From the NCBI GenBank assembly GCA_016125225.1, contig WGME01000018.1, positions 186,001-250,000 of the forward strand: a stretch of DNA of 64,000 bases, given 5' to 3'. The translations under genes and the position numbers were made by a program. This document shows positions 34,204-43,207 of this stretch, piece by piece. The stretch's first letter is position 1. Every line of letters starts with the position of its first letter. A model generated the notes under the pieces. The model ran no database searches and was not told where the DNA came from. It saw only the letters and a program-made list of their open reading frames with translations. The stretch comes from a bacterium (lineage in GTDB: Bacteria; Planctomycetota; Planctomycetia; Planctomycetales; Planctomycetaceae).

Positions 34204-37116
34204 ATGAGTGCTGCTGAGCTGGCTGCTCCCATTCGTTCTTCTCGATCCTCTTCGACCAACGGCCGCCAGGAAATGACTCCCGCCGCTTCCACCAACGGAA
34301 CCGTCACGGCTGTCGACACTTCCAACCTGTCGTATGTCGAGGGACTTTATCAGGAGTACCTGAAGTCGCCGGATCTCGTGAGTCTGGAATGGCGCGAGTA
34401 CTTTCAGCACATTTCCGACGCCTCGCAGGTTTCTGGCTCGGATAACTCGAACTACTTTCGTCCGCAGCGCATCGGCAGCACGGGCATGGTCAGCCCCGTG
34501 GAACTCGACGCCGCCATCTGGCAGGAACGGGTCGGCCGCCTGATTCGCAACTACCGGGCCATGGGACACTATGCTGCTCAGATCGATCCGCTCGGGCGCA
34601 CGCGTCCGGAAGTCAAAGAACTCGAACTGAGTGCCTGTGACCTGACAGAAGCGGACCTCGACCGCACCTTCTCGACCGTGACCGCCGGAGGCCCGAACCT
34701 CCGCACCCTCCGCGAAATTCTGCAGTGGCTGAAGAACACCTACTGTCGCTCGATCGGCGTGCAGTTCATGCACATCGATGACATGCGGGTGCGTGAGTGG
34801 CTGCAGAACCGCATGGAAGCCACGGAAAACCGTCTGTTCCTGAAGCGGGAACAACAACTGCGCATCCTCAAGCGGCTCAGTGACGCCGTCGTCTTTGAAG
34901 AGTTCATTCAGAAGAAATTCCAGGGGAAGAAGACGTTCTCGCTGGAAGGGGCGGAAACGCTGATTCCGCTGCTCGATCAGGCGATTTATCACGGCGCCGA
35001 ACAGGGCGTGGAAGAAGTAGTGCTGGCAATGGCCCACCGCGGTCGCCTGAATGTGCTCACCAGCATCATGGGCAAAAGCCCGCGAGCGATCTTCCGCGAA
35101 TTCGCCGATCTCGACCCGCAATTGCATGTCGGTCGGGGCGATGTGAAATACCACCTCGGTTTCAGCAACGACTGGCACTCGGGCGATGGTAAACGGGTCC
35201 ACCTGTCGTTGTGCTTCAATCCCAGCCACCTCGAATTCGTCAACCCGGTGGGGATGGGCCGCGTCCGGGCCAAGCAGGATCGCCGGGGCGACGCCAACCG
35301 CGAAAAGGTGATGTACCTGCTGGTTCACGGCGACGCCGCCTTCGCAGGGGAAGGGGTCGTTCAGGAAACTCTGAACATCAACGCGCTCGATGCCACGAAG
35401 ATTGGCGGTACGGTGCATGTGGTTGTGAACAACCAGATCGGGTTCACGACCTCGCCGATTCAGGGGCGATCAACCGCCTACTGCACCGACGTCGCCAAGA
35501 TGCTGCAGATTCCAATTTTCCATGTGAACGGCGAAGACCCCGAAGCCGTGGCCCAATGCGTGCAACTGGCCCTCGATTTCCGCCGCGAGTTCAAGCAGGA
35601 TGTCGTCATCGACATGCTCTGCTACCGCCTGAGAGGCCACAACGAGCAGGACGAACCGGAATTCACGCAGCCGATTATGTACCGCGAGATCCGGGCTCGC
35701 AAAAACGTGGTCACGGCTTACTACGAACGCCTGGCTCAGATGGGCGAAGTCTCGCAGGATGAAGTCGACGATCTGATTCACAAGCATCGGCAGCAGTTGG
35801 AATCGGAACTCGAAGTTGCCAAAAGTGCCGAATATGTCCACAAGTGGGACATGTTGCACGGTGTGTGGCAGGGCTACAAAGGCGGTTATGAGAACGAAGT
35901 CCAAGACCTTGAAACTGGTGTCCCCGTCGCCAAGCTCTCGGAACTGATGACCAGCCTGACGACCATTCCGCCTGACTTCACCCCCCATCCGAAAATCGAC
36001 AATGGCGGTCAGGCGAAGAAGATGGAGGGCCTGTACCAGAAGCGGGCCAACATGGGCCGTGGCGAAACCCCGCTCGATTGGGGTGCGGCAGAAATGCTGG
36101 CCTATGCCTCACTGGCGGCTGAAGGCTATCGCATCCGGCTACATGGACAGGATTGTGAACGCGGCACATTCTCCCACCGCCATGCGGTCATCTTCGACAA
36201 CGCCACTGGCAAGCCGTACTGTGCTCTGAAGCAGACCGCTCCCGACCCGAAGAAAATCGAGATTTTCAACAGTGCCTTGTCCGAAACCGGGGTGCTCGGT
36301 TTTGACTACGGCTACAGCCTCGACTGTCCGGATGGCCTCGTCGTCTGGGAAGCTCAGTTCGGGGACTTCGTGAATGCCGCCCAGGTGATCATCGATCAAT
36401 TCATCGTCTCGGCCGAAGACAAATGGAACCGGCTGAGTGGGTTGGTGATGTTGCTGCCACACGGTTTTGAAGGGGCGGGACCGGAGCACTCCAGTGCTCG
36501 CTTGGAACGGTTCCTGACCCTCGCCGCCGAAGACAACATTCAGATCTGCTACCCCAGCACCCCGGCTCAACAGTTCCATCTGTTGCGTCGCCAAGTACTG
36601 CGGAAATGGCGGAAACCACTGATCGTCATGACTCCGAAGCAACATCTGCGACCGCCCAACGGTTTCAGTTCCTCGCTGGAAGATCTGGCGACGGGAACCT
36701 TCCAACGGGTCATTGGCGATCAGTCGAACGTACCAGCGGCGGCCATTCGGCAAATCATCCTATGTACCGGGAAGATTTATCGAGAGTTGGAACAGCAGCG
36801 GGAACGCCTGGGTCGCAAAGACATTGCCATCCTGCGGGTCGAGCAACTCTATCCGCTGCCGAATGAAGCGCTCCAGGCCGAACTGGCAAAGTACAACGAA
36901 GGCATCCCCGTCACCTGGGTCCAGGAAGAGCCAGAAAACATGGGTGCCTGGCGGTTCTTCCGCGTCCACTGGGGAGAGCGGCTGTTTGGCCGTCATCCTT
37001 TCAAGGGAATTTGTCGCCCGGCCTCTGCCAGCCCGGCCACTGGTTCGTTCCACAGCCACGAGAACGAACAACAGGCGATTCTGCGTGAGGCCATTGGCGA
37101 AATCGATCCGGCATAA
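34204..37116 (+). CDS. sucA: 2-Oxoglutarate dehydrogenase E1 component
   Basis: A 970-residue thiamine-diphosphate-dependent decarboxylase, slightly longer than E. coli SucA. The N-terminal ~48 residues are Ser/Thr-rich, then the conserved E1 start YVEGLYQEYLKSPDLVSLEW appears. MAHRGRLNVL near residue 277, HGDAAFAGEGVVQE near 376-388 and VNNQIGFTT near 407 are hallmark stretches, the last two in the thiamine-diphosphate/magnesium region. It decarboxylates 2-oxoglutarate and passes the succinyl group to the lipoyl arm of E2 in the TCA cycle. E2 and E3 genes follow on the same strand, giving the whole complex in one place. A 254-base gap separates it from E2. Confidence 0.97.
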   Translation: MSAAELAAPIRSSRSSSTNGRQEMTPAASTNGTVTAVDTSNLSYVEGLYQEYLKSPDLVSLEWREYFQHISDASQVSGSDNSNYFRPQRIGSTGMVSPVELDAAIWQERVGRLIRNYRAMGHYAAQIDPLGRTRPEVKELELSACDLTEADLDRTFSTVTAGGPNLRTLREILQWLKNTYCRSIGVQFMHIDDMRVREWLQNRMEATENRLFLKREQQLRILKRLSDAVVFEEFIQKKFQGKKTFSLEGAETLIPLLDQAIYHGAEQGVEEVVLAMAHRGRLNVLTSIMGKSPRAIFREFADLDPQLHVGRGDVKYHLGFSNDWHSGDGKRVHLSLCFNPSHLEFVNPVGMGRVRAKQDRRGDANREKVMYLLVHGDAAFAGEGVVQETLNINALDATKIGGTVHVVVNNQIGFTTSPIQGRSTAYCTDVAKMLQIPIFHVNGEDPEAVAQCVQLALDFRREFKQDVVIDMLCYRLRGHNEQDEPEFTQPIMYREIRARKNVVTAYYERLAQMGEVSQDEVDDLIHKHRQQLESELEVAKSAEYVHKWDMLHGVWQGYKGGYENEVQDLETGVPVAKLSELMTSLTTIPPDFTPHPKIDNGGQAKKMEGLYQKRANMGRGETPLDWGAAEMLAYASLAAEGYRIRLHGQDCERGTFSHRHAVIFDNATGKPYCALKQTAPDPKKIEIFNSALSETGVLGFDYGYSLDCPDGLVVWEAQFGDFVNAAQVIIDQFIVSAEDKWNRLSGLVMLLPHGFEGAGPEHSSARLERFLTLAAEDNIQICYPSTPAQQFHLLRRQVLRKWRKPLIVMTPKQHLRPPNGFSSSLEDLATGTFQRVIGDQSNVPAAAIRQIILCTGKIYRELEQQRERLGRKDIAILRVEQLYPLPNEALQAELAKYNEGIPVTWVQEEPENMGAWRFFRVHWGERLFGRHPFKGICRPASASPATGSFHSHENEQQAILREAIGEIDPA

Positions 37117-37370
37117 GCCCCTGAGACATCTCAGGTCCCCTGATCTCAACGAAGTCCCAAAATCGTCATGAGATCATCGAACCGGACGGTTGTCTCCCGG
37201 TCCGAATCTCGCGAGAATTTGGGCACCATGCGGTCAGGCGTGAATTGGCCGGCTTTGACCTTCACGGTCAGGGTTTTGGAGTAACCACCCGGACGTACAC
37301 CGTTCCACCTTGCGAGTGAACCGACTGAGAGACAGCCGCACATCGCACATCGAGAAAGTGCAATAGTTCC

Positions 37371-38573
37371 ATGGCCGTTGAAGTTGTGGTGCCATCGGTT
37401 GGCGAGTCGATTGCCGAAGTTTTGTTGTCTGATTGGAAGAAGAAGGTTGGCGAACGCGTGGAGGTCGACGAACCTCTCGTGGAGTTTGAAAGCGAAAAGG
37501 CCACGCAGGATATTCTGGCTCCTGTGGCCGGGGTGTTGACGGAAATCCTGAAACCCACGGGCGAAACCGTCGCCATTGGCACCGTGATCGCGATGGTTGA
37601 TCCCGCTGCCGTCCCCGCGGCTCCAGCCAAACCGGCTGCTGCACCCGCCGCTGCTCCCACAAACGCTCCGGCTGCCACCGCACCACATGTTATGCCCGCC
37701 GCCCAGCGACTGGCCGCCGAAACCGGCGTCGCAACATCCCAGGTTTCCGGCAGTGGCCCCGGCGGTCGTGTGCTGAAAGAAGATGTGCAGAAGGCCGCCT
37801 CGGCTCCGAAACCGGCCCCCACGCAGGTGGCTGCCGCCCCCGCTCCTGTCGCCACTGTTCGAGTCCCCGGCGACCGTAGCACGCATCGCAAGCCGATGAC
37901 ACCCATCCGCCGGACCATCGCCCAGCGGTTGGTCGAAGCGCAGCACAATGCCGCGTTGCTCACGACATTCAACGAATGTGATATGTCGGGGATTATGTCC
38001 CTGCGCAAGCAGCATCAGGATTCGTTCACCGAACGGCACGGCATCAAGCTAGGGTTCATGTCGTTCTTCGTGAAAGCCGCCGTTGACGCTCTGCAAGCCT
38101 TCCCGCAGATCAATGCCCAGATTCATGGCAACGAAGTCGTCTACTTCGATTACTGTGATATCGGCATCGCCATTGGTGGCGGTAAAGGTCTGGTAGTCCC
38201 CGTGCTCCGCAATGCCGAAACGATGACTTTCGCTCAGATTGAACAGGCCATCGCCGATTATGGTAAGCGAGCCCAGAACGGTCAGATCAGCCCGGAAGAA
38301 CTCAAGGGTGGCACGTTCACCATCAGCAATGGCGGCGTGTACGGTTCACTGTTGTCGACCCCCATCGTCAACCCGCCGCAAAGTGGCGTGCTGGGGATGC
38401 ATGCAACTCAGGAACGCCCCGTGGTCCGCAACGGGCAAATCGTGATCGCCCCCATGATGTACCTGGCCCTCACCTATGACCATCGCATCGTCGATGGCCG
38501 CGAAGCCGTCACCTTCCTGAAGCGCATTAAAGAATGCATCGAAAACCCGGTGCGCCTGCTGCTGGAAGTGTGA
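37371..38573 (+). CDS. sucB: Dihydrolipoamide succinyltransferase E2 component
   Basis: A 400-residue E2 protein. The N-terminal lipoyl domain (about 1-77) carries the lipoylated Lys43 in FESEKATQD. An Ala/Pro-rich flexible linker follows, then the E1/E3-binding domain (about 105-140, RLAAETG, then [11 protein letters not shown]). A second linker leads to the catalytic domain (about 175-400), with His371 and Asp375 in DHRIVDG. It transfers the succinyl group to CoA. The single lipoyl domain and overall length match SucB rather than pyruvate dehydrogenase E2, as does the upstream sucA. The gene is followed by a large palindromic repeat before the E3 gene. Confidence 0.95.
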   Translation: MAVEVVVPSVGESIAEVLLSDWKKKVGERVEVDEPLVEFESEKATQDILAPVAGVLTEILKPTGETVAIGTVIAMVDPAAVPAAPAKPAAAPAAAPTNAPAATAPHVMPAAQRLAAETGVATSQVSGSGPGGRVLKEDVQKAASAPKPAPTQVAAAPAPVATVRVPGDRSTHRKPMTPIRRTIAQRLVEAQHNAALLTTFNECDMSGIMSLRKQHQDSFTERHGIKLGFMSFFVKAAVDALQAFPQINAQIHGNEVVYFDYCDIGIAIGGGKGLVVPVLRNAETMTFAQIEQAIADYGKRAQNGQISPEELKGGTFTISNGGVYGSLLSTPIVNPPQSGVLGMHATQERPVVRNGQIVIAPMMYLALTYDHRIVDGREAVTFLKRIKECIENPVRLLLEV

Positions 38574-38580
38574 TGGAAAG

Positions 38581-38696
38581 CTAAGGGCTAAGTGCTGAGA
38601 GCTAAGTGATCAGACCGCGGTTGAACGGTCAATCGCTTGGCACTAAGCACTCACCACTTAGCTCTTAACCCTAGGCACTTAGCCCTAAACCCTCAG
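38581..38696. repeat. Large imperfect palindrome between sucB and lpd
   Basis: The left arm (38581-38608) is made of CTAAGTGCT-like units. The right arm (38641-38695) contains their reverse complements, CACTTAGCTCT and CACTTAGCCCT, separated by a few extra bases. The element fills almost the whole intergenic gap. It could act as a terminator or RNA-stability element, or be a mobile palindrome; the structure resembles the insertions found in the DUF1549 gene but with different unit sequence. Confidence 0.85.
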
Positions 38697-38710
38697 CCCG
38701 AGTTTGTTAA

Positions 38711-40093
38711 ATGCCTCAACATGATGTGGTTGTGATTGGTGCTGGCCCTGGTGGGTATGTCGCCGCAATTCGGGCTGCTCAAAACGGCCTGAATGTCGCC
38801 TGCGTGGAAGTCGAAGGGGCACTCGGCGGCACCTGTCTGCGGGTCGGTTGCATCCCCAGCAAGGCGTTGCTCGAATCGAGCGAACTCTACCGCATGGCCC
38901 GCGACCACTTCGCCCAGCACGGCATCGAAACCGGCGGCGTGCAGGTCGATCTGTCGAAGATGCTCGCCCGCAAAGACCAGATCGTCACCGGCCTGACCAA
39001 AGGCATCGAAGGCCTGTTCAAGAAGAATAAGGTCACCCGCTACAAAGGTCTCGGCAAGATTACCGGCCCCAACACCGTCGTCGTGGAAGGCACCGAATCG
39101 ATCGAGTTGCAGGCGAAATCGATTGTGATCGCCACCGGCAGCAAGTCGGCTCCACTGCGGGGTGTCGAAGTCGATGGGGATCTCATCGGGACCAGCACCG
39201 AAGCCCTCTCGTTTCCTGCCGTGCCCGGTCATCTGGTGGTCATCGGCGCGGGAGTCATCGGGCTGGAACTCGGTTGTGTGTGGGCCCGTCTCGGGGCCAA
39301 GGTCACGGTACTCGAATATCTGCCTCGCATTCTGCCGGGCATGGATACTGAAATCGCCACCGAAGCCCAGAAGATTCTCACCAAGCAGGGCTTGGAGTTC
39401 CGCCTCGGCAGCCGCGTGACTTCCGCCAAAGTGGTCGATGGCAAATGCGTCGTGGAATGTGACGGGGCCGAACCCATCACTTGCGATCGCGTGTTGCTCG
39501 CCGTTGGTCGTTTGCCGAATGTTGATGGCCTGGGACTCGATGCGGCTGGTGTCAAACTCGATGAGCGCGGCCGCGTCGCCGTCGATGATCACTTCCGCAC
39601 GAATATCCCCGGCATCTATGCCATTGGCGATGTCATCGCCGGGCCAATGCTGGCCCATAAGGCCGAAGAAGAAGGGGTTGCCGTCGCCGATATTCTGACC
39701 GGCCGTTATGCCCATGTGAACTACGATGCCATTCCGGGCGTGGTGTATACCGAACCGGAAATCGCCACGGTCGGCAAGTCGGAAGATCAGCTCAAGCAGG
39801 CAGAAATTCCTTATCGCAAGGGCATTTTCCCGTTCATGGCGAACGGCCGTGCGAAAGCCCTCGCGCATACCGAAGGCCGGGTGAAAGTCCTCGCCCATGC
39901 CGAAACCGATCGCGTGCTGGGTGTGCACATCATCGGACCACGGGCCGGGGACATGATCGCTGAAGCTGCTGTGGCGATTGAATTTGGTGCATCCGCCGAG
40001 GATATCGCCCGCAGTTCGCATGCTCACCCCACCCTCGCCGAGTGCATCAAAGAAGCGGCTCTGGCAGTCGATGGCCGGGCGATTCATTTCTAA
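38711..40093 (+). CDS. lpd: Dihydrolipoamide dehydrogenase E3 component
   Basis: A 460-residue FAD-dependent disulfide oxidoreductase. An N-terminal FAD-binding GAGPGGY loop starts at about residue 11. The redox-active disulfide Cys42/Cys47 lies in GGTCLRVGCIPSK. A second GAGVIGLELG loop near 180 binds NAD. The catalytic His439 and Glu444 pair is in HAHPTLAE. It reoxidises the dihydrolipoyl arm of E2 with NAD. It lies downstream of sucA and sucB and presumably serves the 2-oxoglutarate complex; it may also serve pyruvate dehydrogenase or glycine cleavage if no other copy exists. Confidence 0.97.
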   Translation: MPQHDVVVIGAGPGGYVAAIRAAQNGLNVACVEVEGALGGTCLRVGCIPSKALLESSELYRMARDHFAQHGIETGGVQVDLSKMLARKDQIVTGLTKGIEGLFKKNKVTRYKGLGKITGPNTVVVEGTESIELQAKSIVIATGSKSAPLRGVEVDGDLIGTSTEALSFPAVPGHLVVIGAGVIGLELGCVWARLGAKVTVLEYLPRILPGMDTEIATEAQKILTKQGLEFRLGSRVTSAKVVDGKCVVECDGAEPITCDRVLLAVGRLPNVDGLGLDAAGVKLDERGRVAVDDHFRTNIPGIYAIGDVIAGPMLAHKAEEEGVAVADILTGRYAHVNYDAIPGVVYTEPEIATVGKSEDQLKQAEIPYRKGIFPFMANGRAKALAHTEGRVKVLAHAETDRVLGVHIIGPRAGDMIAEAAVAIEFGASAEDIARSSHAHPTLAECIKEAALAVDGRAIHF

Positions 40094-40198
40094 TTCCCCG
40101 ACTGGGATCTCGCTATTCGAGATTTCTGCGTGATATGCTCCCCTCTGCGTCGCCTGTAACGCAACAGGCTACGCAACCTCGCCGGGGAGCGAATCACA

Positions 40199-41311
40199 AT
40201 GGCACATCTCAAAACCACCGCGGGCGACCGAAATCGCGGCCCGTGGTGGCACCGCTGGGCGTTACGACTCTGCACACTGGTTCTCTTTGGCCTCCTCTAC
40301 AAAACCATCGGCTTTCTGACCGATGATATCTGGCGGATCGATGGCCCCGACTTCGCCGTCATCGAAGAGAAGTTTCTGGATGCCGACCTCCTCAAGCAAG
40401 AAGAGGAACTGCAGCAACGGTCGGAACAACTCGAACGGCAATTGCGTGACCAGACCACGCAGCAATTGCAACATCGGGAATTGACCGCGACCTCGCAAAA
40501 AACCTGGACCCAGCTCGTTGAGTTTCGCAAACTTGCCGTCGAAAAGAACCAGCAGCTTTCCGATGCCGAACAACGGGCGCTCGATCAGGCTCAGGAACTC
40601 TTTCTCCAGAATCAGCAGGCCGAACTGGCGGTGCAGGAGCGGATTGGGCAATTAACCAGCCAAACTCATCAGGCGCGCGATGCCTTGCAGGATCTGCATC
40701 CACAACTGCAAAAGCAGCGGGATCTGGCGCAAGAAGAGTATGCGAACCTCTGGGAAAGCCACCGTCGCTGGCTCGGCTGGATGCAGTTATCGGTGCTCAT
40801 TCCCTCACTGCTGATTTCGGCCTGGCTGTTGTATGCCTTCCGCAACAGTCCCTGGAAACCCTTCTCGCATGCCTTAGCCGGGGCGGTCTTCCTGAAGGTC
40901 TGGGCGACGCTGAATGAGCACTTTGCCTTTGATGTGCTGATTTATCCGCTGGTTGCCACCGGCCTGCTCGTGGTGGGGGCTATGCTCTGGGGTTTGATTC
41001 GCACGCTCACGCGCCCCAAAACCTCGTGGTTGCTGCGGCAATACCGCGATGCCTATGAATCGTATCTTTGCCCGGTTTGCGACTACCCGATTCGACGGGG
41101 GCCCATGACCTACCTCTACTGGACGCGGAAGACCTTGAAGAAACTCACGTCCAGCACCACTGACCTGCCCCCCAACGAACCCTACACCTGCCCCTGTTGT
41201 GCGACGGCTCTGTTTGAAGAATGCCCGTCATGCCACAAGACACGTCATTCCCTGCTGCCCGCCTGTGAATGTTGCGGTGAGGTGAAGGATATGTCCACCA
41301 CCCCGGCGTAA
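40199..41311 (+). CDS. Membrane protein with coiled coil and C-terminal zinc ribbons, unknown function
   Basis: A 370-residue protein. A membrane segment lies at about 22-40, followed by a long Gln/Glu-rich coiled coil (about 60-190), then two hydrophobic segments near 197-217 and 240-265. The C-terminal ~90 residues hold cysteine pairs CPVC, CPCC, CPSC and CECC, which suggest two zinc ribbons. The coiled coil probably lies between the membranes or at the surface while the zinc ribbons are in the cytoplasm; topology is inferred. I recognise no family. It sits between lpd and ribH on the same strand, with 105- and 161-base gaps. Confidence 0.8.
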   Translation: MAHLKTTAGDRNRGPWWHRWALRLCTLVLFGLLYKTIGFLTDDIWRIDGPDFAVIEEKFLDADLLKQEEELQQRSEQLERQLRDQTTQQLQHRELTATSQKTWTQLVEFRKLAVEKNQQLSDAEQRALDQAQELFLQNQQAELAVQERIGQLTSQTHQARDALQDLHPQLQKQRDLAQEEYANLWESHRRWLGWMQLSVLIPSLLISAWLLYAFRNSPWKPFSHALAGAVFLKVWATLNEHFAFDVLIYPLVATGLLVVGAMLWGLIRTLTRPKTSWLLRQYRDAYESYLCPVCDYPIRRGPMTYLYWTRKTLKKLTSSTTDLPPNEPYTCPCCATALFEECPSCHKTRHSLLPACECCGEVKDMSTTPA

Positions 41312-41430
41312 AGTCCACGCCATCCGCACAATCGTTGTGATGTGATCTCAGGCGAGACGGGAATCCGTTTCATCGATAGCGATACCGGGGAACTGTCGTC
41401 TAAACTATCTGAAGTCGGCCCGCTTTCCCA

Positions 41431-41465
41431 TGATTTTCGACATTCGGATTTCGTCATTCGGACTT
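41431..41465 (+). repeat. Short direct-repeat tract upstream of ribH
   Basis: Units TTCGACATTCGGA and TTCGTCATTCGGA are repeated in tandem immediately before the lumazine synthase start. It resembles one arm of the palindromic elements elsewhere in this window but lacks a complementary arm. It leaves little room for a normal ribosome site before ATG 41473. Confidence 0.55.
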
Positions 41466-41472
41466 TTGACCC

Positions 41473-41949
41473 ATGCAGATCATTGAAGGCCAGTTGCTCG
41501 CCGGAGACGACCAGTTCGCCATTGTAGTGTCACGGTTTAACGACCTGATCACCAAACGGCTACTGGAAGGAGCCATTGATACGCTTCGTCGGCATGGGTT
41601 GGCCGAGTCCGGCATCACCGTGGTCCATGTGCCCGGGTCATTCGAATTGCCGCTCATCGCGCAGCGACTCGCCCACGGCGGCAAGTTTCATGCAGTCATC
41701 TGCCTCGGTGCAGTCATCCAGGGCGAGACCACACATCACGAATACATCAATCATCAGATGGCCGGGGGTATCCTGCAGGCCAGCCTGACCAGCGGAGTCC
41801 CCGTCTCGTTCGGCGTCCTCACCTGCCAGTCGATGGACCAGGCCCTTGACCGCGCCGGCGGCAAAGCCGGCAACAAAGGCGTCGAAGCCACCCTCGCCGC
41901 CATCGAAATGGTCAACGTCCTGCGTGAACTTTCCGCCAAGGGGCTGTAA
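41473..41949 (+). CDS. ribH: 6,7-Dimethyl-8-ribityllumazine synthase
   Basis: A 158-residue protein of normal length. [10 protein letters not shown] at about 17-26 forms part of the substrate pocket. VPGSFELP at about 55-62 and [14 protein letters not shown] near 78-91, with the catalytic histidine, are diagnostic. [18 protein letters not shown] near 115 is the conserved C-terminal site. The enzyme condenses 5-amino-6-ribitylaminouracil with 3,4-dihydroxy-2-butanone 4-phosphate in riboflavin synthesis and usually assembles into a 60-mer or decamer. No other riboflavin genes or FMN riboswitch are seen nearby. Confidence 0.97.
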   Translation: MQIIEGQLLAGDDQFAIVVSRFNDLITKRLLEGAIDTLRRHGLAESGITVVHVPGSFELPLIAQRLAHGGKFHAVICLGAVIQGETTHHEYINHQMAGGILQASLTSGVPVSFGVLTCQSMDQALDRAGGKAGNKGVEATLAAIEMVNVLRELSAKGL

Positions 41950-41967
41950 CCGGTCTCCCCCCAAAGT

Positions 41968-42372
41968 TTATGCCGGTGCCCCCCAAGACTGTTCAATCAG
42001 CCGGGCCACCAGTTCGATCGTGTAGATCGATTCCAGATCGACTTTATCGAGCTGCGTTTTTCCTAAACTCGAAACCGCTTCTCGCAAAACCGGCTGTTGC
42101 GACAGGAACTGTTGCACGGCAGAGGACTCCACCTGCCCTTGCGACTCCAGCAGCACTCGGCCCAAATCCATCAGCGGTGCTAGTGGTCTGTTGATACCGA
42201 AGGCTCGTTCACAGCGGAACGACAAGTCGAGGTCATCAATCGACTCACCATCCAGATCGAATCGAAAATTGGCTTCCGGTGTGACGTCGTCCTCATCGAC
42301 GCCCACACATTCCGCGACAATCGGCTTCAGTGCCTGAAGAATATCGGAATGGGTCCATTGAGTTGCCGGCAT
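41968..42372 (-). CDS. Acyl carrier protein with internal insertion
   Basis: A 134-residue protein. The first ~60 residues match an ACP: FRFDLDGESIDDLDL contains the serine that would carry phosphopantetheine, though Glu replaces the usual Asp before it. Instead of finishing in 80 residues, the fold is interrupted by about 55 residues (with FLSQQPVLREAV) before the last ACP helix, YTIELVARLIEQ. Planctomycete ACPs with an insertion at this place are known to me as a group, function unclear. The ATG overlaps the stop of the upstream recombinase gene as TGATG, implying translational coupling. It is not near fatty-acid genes, so its partner enzyme is unknown. Confidence 0.85.
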   Translation of the reverse strand: MPATQWTHSDILQALKPIVAECVGVDEDDVTPEANFRFDLDGESIDDLDLSFRCERAFGINRPLAPLMDLGRVLLESQGQVESSAVQQFLSQQPVLREAVSSLGKTQLDKVDLESIYTIELVARLIEQSWGAPA

Positions 42373-43046
42373 CAGTTTTCCTTTGATGTAACCGTGGGAC
42401 GAAAAGCCAGGCCGACCACATCGGCAATGGCACAAGGATCTTCTTCAACGAACTGAGCGTAGATGGCCGTCACCATCGGGTGTGCGTGCCCCAATTGCTT
42501 CTGCACGAACAGCAGATTGCCCCCCGTCTGCTTATAGGCGAGATAGCCATAAGTGTGTCGCAGCAACTGCACACTCGCCCGCTCACCTAACCCGGCTGCG
42601 GTGAGAATGCGTAACACGCGACGGTAGAGAGCCGTGCGCTCATAGGCATTGCCGCGCTCATTGACAAACAATGCATCCTGAGACGTTAGCGATGCAGTCG
42701 TGGATTTTGAGACCAACTGCGGCCGAACTTCTGTCACGTACCAGGACAGCCGCTGAACCAACCAAGTCGGAAGGTAGACCTGTCTGGTGTTCTGTAATGT
42801 CTCATGAACATTCAGCACAGCAACACCGTCCGCACATTGAAAATCTTCCACCCGCAAACGGCAGAACTCCGTGTTCTTGATCCCGGAAAAGAGGAGCAAC
42901 TCGATGATGAGGCCATCAACAATCGCGGTCATCCGATCTCTGCCGCTCCCCGATTCATGGAAGCAGCGGACATGCTGCAACAGCGCTCCGACTTCAGTTT
43001 CGGAGAGGAACATGTCCCGAGTAATCTGCCAAGGCTGCCGACTCAT
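42372..43046 (-). CDS. Tyrosine recombinase-like protein with altered active site
   Basis: A 224-residue protein covering only the catalytic domain of the phage-integrase family; the usual N-terminal core-binding domain is reduced or absent. LLRHTYGYLA, KQLGHAH and the tyrosine in TAIYAQF are clear. However, the first catalytic Arg (in a TGLR-like site) is Lys in SGIKNTEF, the His two before LR in HxLRH is Gln (QLLRH), and the beta-hairpin Lys is not obvious. It may be inactive, or a DNA-binding protein derived from a recombinase. It is translationally coupled to the ACP gene. An 8-base inverted repeat lies 12 bases before its start. Confidence 0.82.
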   Translation of the reverse strand: MSRQPWQITRDMFLSETEVGALLQHVRCFHESGSGRDRMTAIVDGLIIELLLFSGIKNTEFCRLRVEDFQCADGVAVLNVHETLQNTRQVYLPTWLVQRLSWYVTEVRPQLVSKSTTASLTSQDALFVNERGNAYERTALYRRVLRILTAAGLGERASVQLLRHTYGYLAYKQTGGNLLFVQKQLGHAHPMVTAIYAQFVEEDPCAIADVVGLAFRPTVTSKEN

Positions 43047-43058
43047 CGCATATTTACC

Positions 43059-43086
43059 TATCTGATATGTTGTGACGAATCAGATA
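43059..43086. promoter_or_regulatory. Inverted repeat TATCTGAT-N12-ATCAGATA
   Basis: Perfect 8-base arms with a 12-base spacer, in the A/T-rich divergent gap between the recombinase and the GntR gene. It lies 12 bases before the recombinase start and about 120 bases before GntR. It could be a GntR operator, given the ATCTGAT half-site, or a binding site for the recombinase-like protein. The repeat is seen; its function is inferred. Confidence 0.5.
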
Positions 43087-43136
43087 CTATCGCATCCCCA
43101 CAGGTAAGTAAAGATATGTAACAGCAGGGCATTTTG

Positions 43137-43166
43137 TTGACAATTGACATTCAACATCCATATCCT
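43137..43166 (+). promoter_or_regulatory. Candidate sigma-70 promoter for the GntR operon
   Basis: TTGACA at 43137-43142 and TATCCT at 43161-43166 are separated by 18 bases, and the GntR start is about 40 bases further on. The -35 box is perfect and the -10 box matches four of six positions. Confidence 0.45.
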
Positions 43167-43207
43167 GCTGGGTTATTGGATTTTAGAATCCCCCTGCGAG
43201 ACCAACC

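Noticed and set aside
34075-35418. 447-codon open frame antisense to sucA
   Set aside because: It lies wholly over a certain gene, its composition is that of a G/C-rich antisense shadow, and it has no recognisable domain.
38693-40087. 464-codon open frame antisense to lpd
   Set aside because: It mirrors lpd almost end to end; long antisense frames are common in G/C-rich genes with strong codon bias.
42372-43046. Integron or prophage integrase
   Set aside because: Catalytic residues are altered, the N-terminal domain is missing, and no attachment sites, cassettes or phage genes are nearby.
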